Assembly (NCBI RefSeq): GCF_031628175.1 | Contig: NZ_JAVLVT010000004.1 | Location: 186,001-250,000 of the forward strand | Direction of reading: 5' to 3' | DNA: 64,000 bases | Source: Lipingzhangella_A rawalii | Lineage (GTDB): Bacteria; Actinomycetota; Actinomycetes; Streptosporangiales; Streptosporangiaceae | In this document: positions 62,534 to 64,000 of the stretch, piece after piece | How the letters are laid out: every line of letters starts with the position of its first letter | How positions within the stretch are numbered: the first letter of the stretch is position 1 | Made by a program: the position numbers and the translations under genes | The notes under the pieces: model-generated | The model's input: only the letters and a program-made list of their open reading frames with translations | Told to the model about the DNA's origin: nothing | The model's database searches: none

Positions 62534-63517
62534 TCAATCGGGACGCACCTGGAGAAGGAACCGCCGGCCGGCCCCGTTTCCGGACTCCAGGTCGCGGTGT
62601 GCGGTGGCCGCCGCACTCAGCGGTAGAAGCTCGCGCTGGCGCGGACGCAGTTTTCCGGCTGCAACGAGACGTCCCACATGCCCGGCCGCCTCCGCCAGCT
62701 CAGTGATGGTGGCCTTGGAGATCGCAAACCCGACGATGGAGCGATCGGCGAGGTAGAGCGCCCCCACCGGGAGGACCGCTCGGGTGTTCATCCCGGCCAG
62801 AAGGACGAGACGGCCGCGGGAGGTCAACACCTCCAACGAGTCCTCCAGGTCGTTACGGCCGGCCGCGTCGATATAGAGGTCGGCGCCTGCGGGGACAGTG
62901 TCCCGGATCCGGCGGTGAACGTCGGGCGTCCGGTAGTCGATGACCACGTCCGCCCCGAGGCTCCGGCAGTACTCGGTGTCGCGGGCCGCTGCCACGGCGA
63001 TAACGCGCGCCCCGGCGTTGACGGCGAGCGTTACCGCGGCACTTCCCACATTGCCGGCGGCTCCGATCACGACGACTGTCTCTCCCGGGCGCATTCGCCC
63101 GTGGGTGAACAGCGCCAGATACGCAGTAGCTCCCGGGTGAGCCATTGCCGCCGCGTCGACGGCGTCCACACCCTCCGGCAGATGGTAGAGGCGGTCAGCG
63201 GGAACGACCGCGCGTTCGGCCGCCACACCCTGGCGTCCCGCATGGCCCATGCTCAGGCACCAGACCCGGTCCCCGTCGGCGAAATCAGGGACGCCGGGCC
63301 CTGTCGCGGCCACGGTTCCCACCAGGTCGCGTCCCACCACAAACGGGAACGGGACGGGGGTGCGCCAGGCACCGGAACGCACGAAGGTGTCGACGTGGTT
63401 GACGGCGGCGATCTCCACGTCGACCAGGACGTCGGTGGGGCCGGGTCGTGGTTCGGGGAGTTCGCCGTGGCGGATGATGTCGCTGGGTCCAAGCTCTTCT
63501 ATGTAGGCAGATCGCAT
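62534..63517 (-). CDS. Zinc-free MDR oxidoreductase, quinone-reductase-like
   Basis: 327 aa from ATG 63517 (MRSAYIEELGPSDIIRHGEL). GroES-like fold with VEIAAVNHVDTFVRSGAW and FVVGRDLVGTVAATGPGV, then a Rossmann domain with VVVIGAAGNVGSAAVTLAVN. The structural-zinc cysteines of alcohol dehydrogenase are absent, so this is the zeta-crystallin/quinone-reductase or enoyl-reductase branch, NADPH-dependent. First gene of the small cluster with the SRPBCC and adenylation genes. No obvious Shine-Dalgarno before the start, and a longer frame to 63634 seems non-coding. Confidence 0.88.
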   Translation of the reverse strand: MRSAYIEELGPSDIIRHGELPEPRPGPTDVLVDVEIAAVNHVDTFVRSGAWRTPVPFPFVVGRDLVGTVAATGPGVPDFADGDRVWCLSMGHAGRQGVAAERAVVPADRLYHLPEGVDAVDAAAMAHPGATAYLALFTHGRMRPGETVVVIGAAGNVGSAAVTLAVNAGARVIAVAAARDTEYCRSLGADVVIDYRTPDVHRRIRDTVPAGADLYIDAAGRNDLEDSLEVLTSRGRLVLLAGMNTRAVLPVGALYLADRSIVGFAISKATITELAEAAGHVGRLVAAGKLRPRQRELLPLSAAATAHRDLESGNGAGRRFLLQVRPD

Positions 63518-63867
63518 AGCAACAGATTGTGATTGCCGCTCCGGGCAGACAGCAGGGACATGGCAATGGTTTGTCACCTCCCCCCTTCGTGCTGGGACCG
63601 TCCCTCGAGGCGGCAGGATTCCCAGGTCGCACACAGTGACGTGCCAGACGACGGAATGAAATCCCCTACACGAAGAGCCTCATGGACACATTCCCAGTTC
63701 ATGATCTCGTCACATTGCCCCAACACTTGCCCCCTACTACTGTTAAACAAAACAGAGGAAGGCTATTCGGATTCCACACTCACCACCCGAAAGACCTCGA
63801 ACACTCCCTTCCTTTGACCGAAATCATTCGGACGCCAACAATCGATTACCAACCTAAAGGAACACCA
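63518..63867. other. 350-bp divergent intergenic region, AT-rich towards its right end
   Basis: Lies between the MDR oxidoreductase (minus) and the final partial gene (plus). From about 63660 GC falls to roughly half. No convincing -10/-35 pair, repeat or gene seen. Confidence 0.3.
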
Positions 63868-64000
63868 ATGAAGCTGGATGCTCAAGAAGAAATAGACAAG
63901 GAATCCCCCGACCCAGAAAATAACAAGACCCCGTGGAGCCATTTCTCCACGTCCATGATCGGACGCGAGGAGGACGTTCGTCATATCCGGGAGATGATCC
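63868..64000 (+). CDS. Probable STAND/AAA ATPase, N-terminal fragment
   Basis: ATG 63868 has AAAGGA 6 nt upstream. The 44 visible residues start MKLDAQEEIDKESPDPENNK and reach STMIGREEDV-type sequence (SMIGREEDVRHIREMI). A GRE.....L/I box of this kind marks the entry of NB-ARC/AAA ATPases. The rest lies beyond the window, so family and function are uncertain. Lower GC than its neighbours. Confidence 0.5.
   Translation, partial: MKLDAQEEIDKESPDPENNKTPWSHFSTSMIGREEDVRHIREMI

Noticed and set aside
1..64000. CRISPR arrays, rRNA, tRNA, insertion sequences, integrases
   Set aside because: I looked for regular spaced repeats, rRNA/tRNA-like sequence and transposase or integrase motifs and saw none.

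Overview
The window comes from a high-GC, Gram-positive actinomycete. GC is about 65-70% almost throughout, GTG starts are common, and many genes overlap by ATGA or TGATG. The small-family content is typical of Streptosporangiales, Nocardiopsaceae and Streptomyces relatives: XRE/DUF5753 plus DUF397, HATPase partners, DUF6879, DUF6082 and a Pgl system. I cannot assign a genus. I saw no rRNA, tRNA, CRISPR array, transposase or integrase.

Layout. 1-6 kb: a truncated spermidine-synthase-like methyltransferase; a mosaic of decayed gene fragments (a DHFR-like and an ABC-transporter scrap); an M48 membrane protease coupled to a small membrane protein; and a deletion scar of a Wadjet-type locus, in which the start of a DUF2397 gene is joined out of frame to the end of a DUF2399/TOPRIM gene. 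6-14 kb: a DprA plus phosphoribosyltransferase pair (ShosTA-like), a Ser/Thr kinase with two C-terminal membrane helices, an 89-aa/DUF6879 gene pair and an NB-ARC/TPR STAND ATPase. 14-22 kb: a NACHT-LRR protein whose LRR part is strikingly AT-rich, then two tandem paralogues of a predicted PD-(D/E)XK nuclease fused to a DUF2075 helicase-like ATPase. Each of these two is preceded by a nearly identical ~79-bp leader that folds over its own Shine-Dalgarno sequence.

22-44 kb: a complete BREX type 2 (Pgl) set on the minus strand: pglW, pglX, then pglY, pglZ, brxD and brxHI. The 4-kb gap between pglX and pglY holds a regulatory and accessory block: HATPase, XRE regulator, two DUF397 genes, a second 89-aa/DUF6879 pair and a DUF6082 membrane protein. 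44-51 kb, divergent from pglW: a two-gene unit of an unknown protein and a QueC/QatC-like PP-loop enzyme, followed by a SNF2 helicase and its SWIM zinc-finger partner. 6-50 kb is therefore a dense defence island.

51-64 kb: two DesK-type histidine kinases on either side of an FMN reductase gene, with no response regulator nearby; the first has Asn in place of the phosphoacceptor His. Then an assimilatory nitrate operon (narK-nasA-nasB, overlapping genes), a small adenylation enzyme / SRPBCC cyclase / quinone-oxidoreductase cluster, and the first residues of another probable STAND ATPase cut by the window end.

Limits: all calls rest on motifs read by eye. Family names, residue positions and similarity statements are approximate and were not checked by database search.
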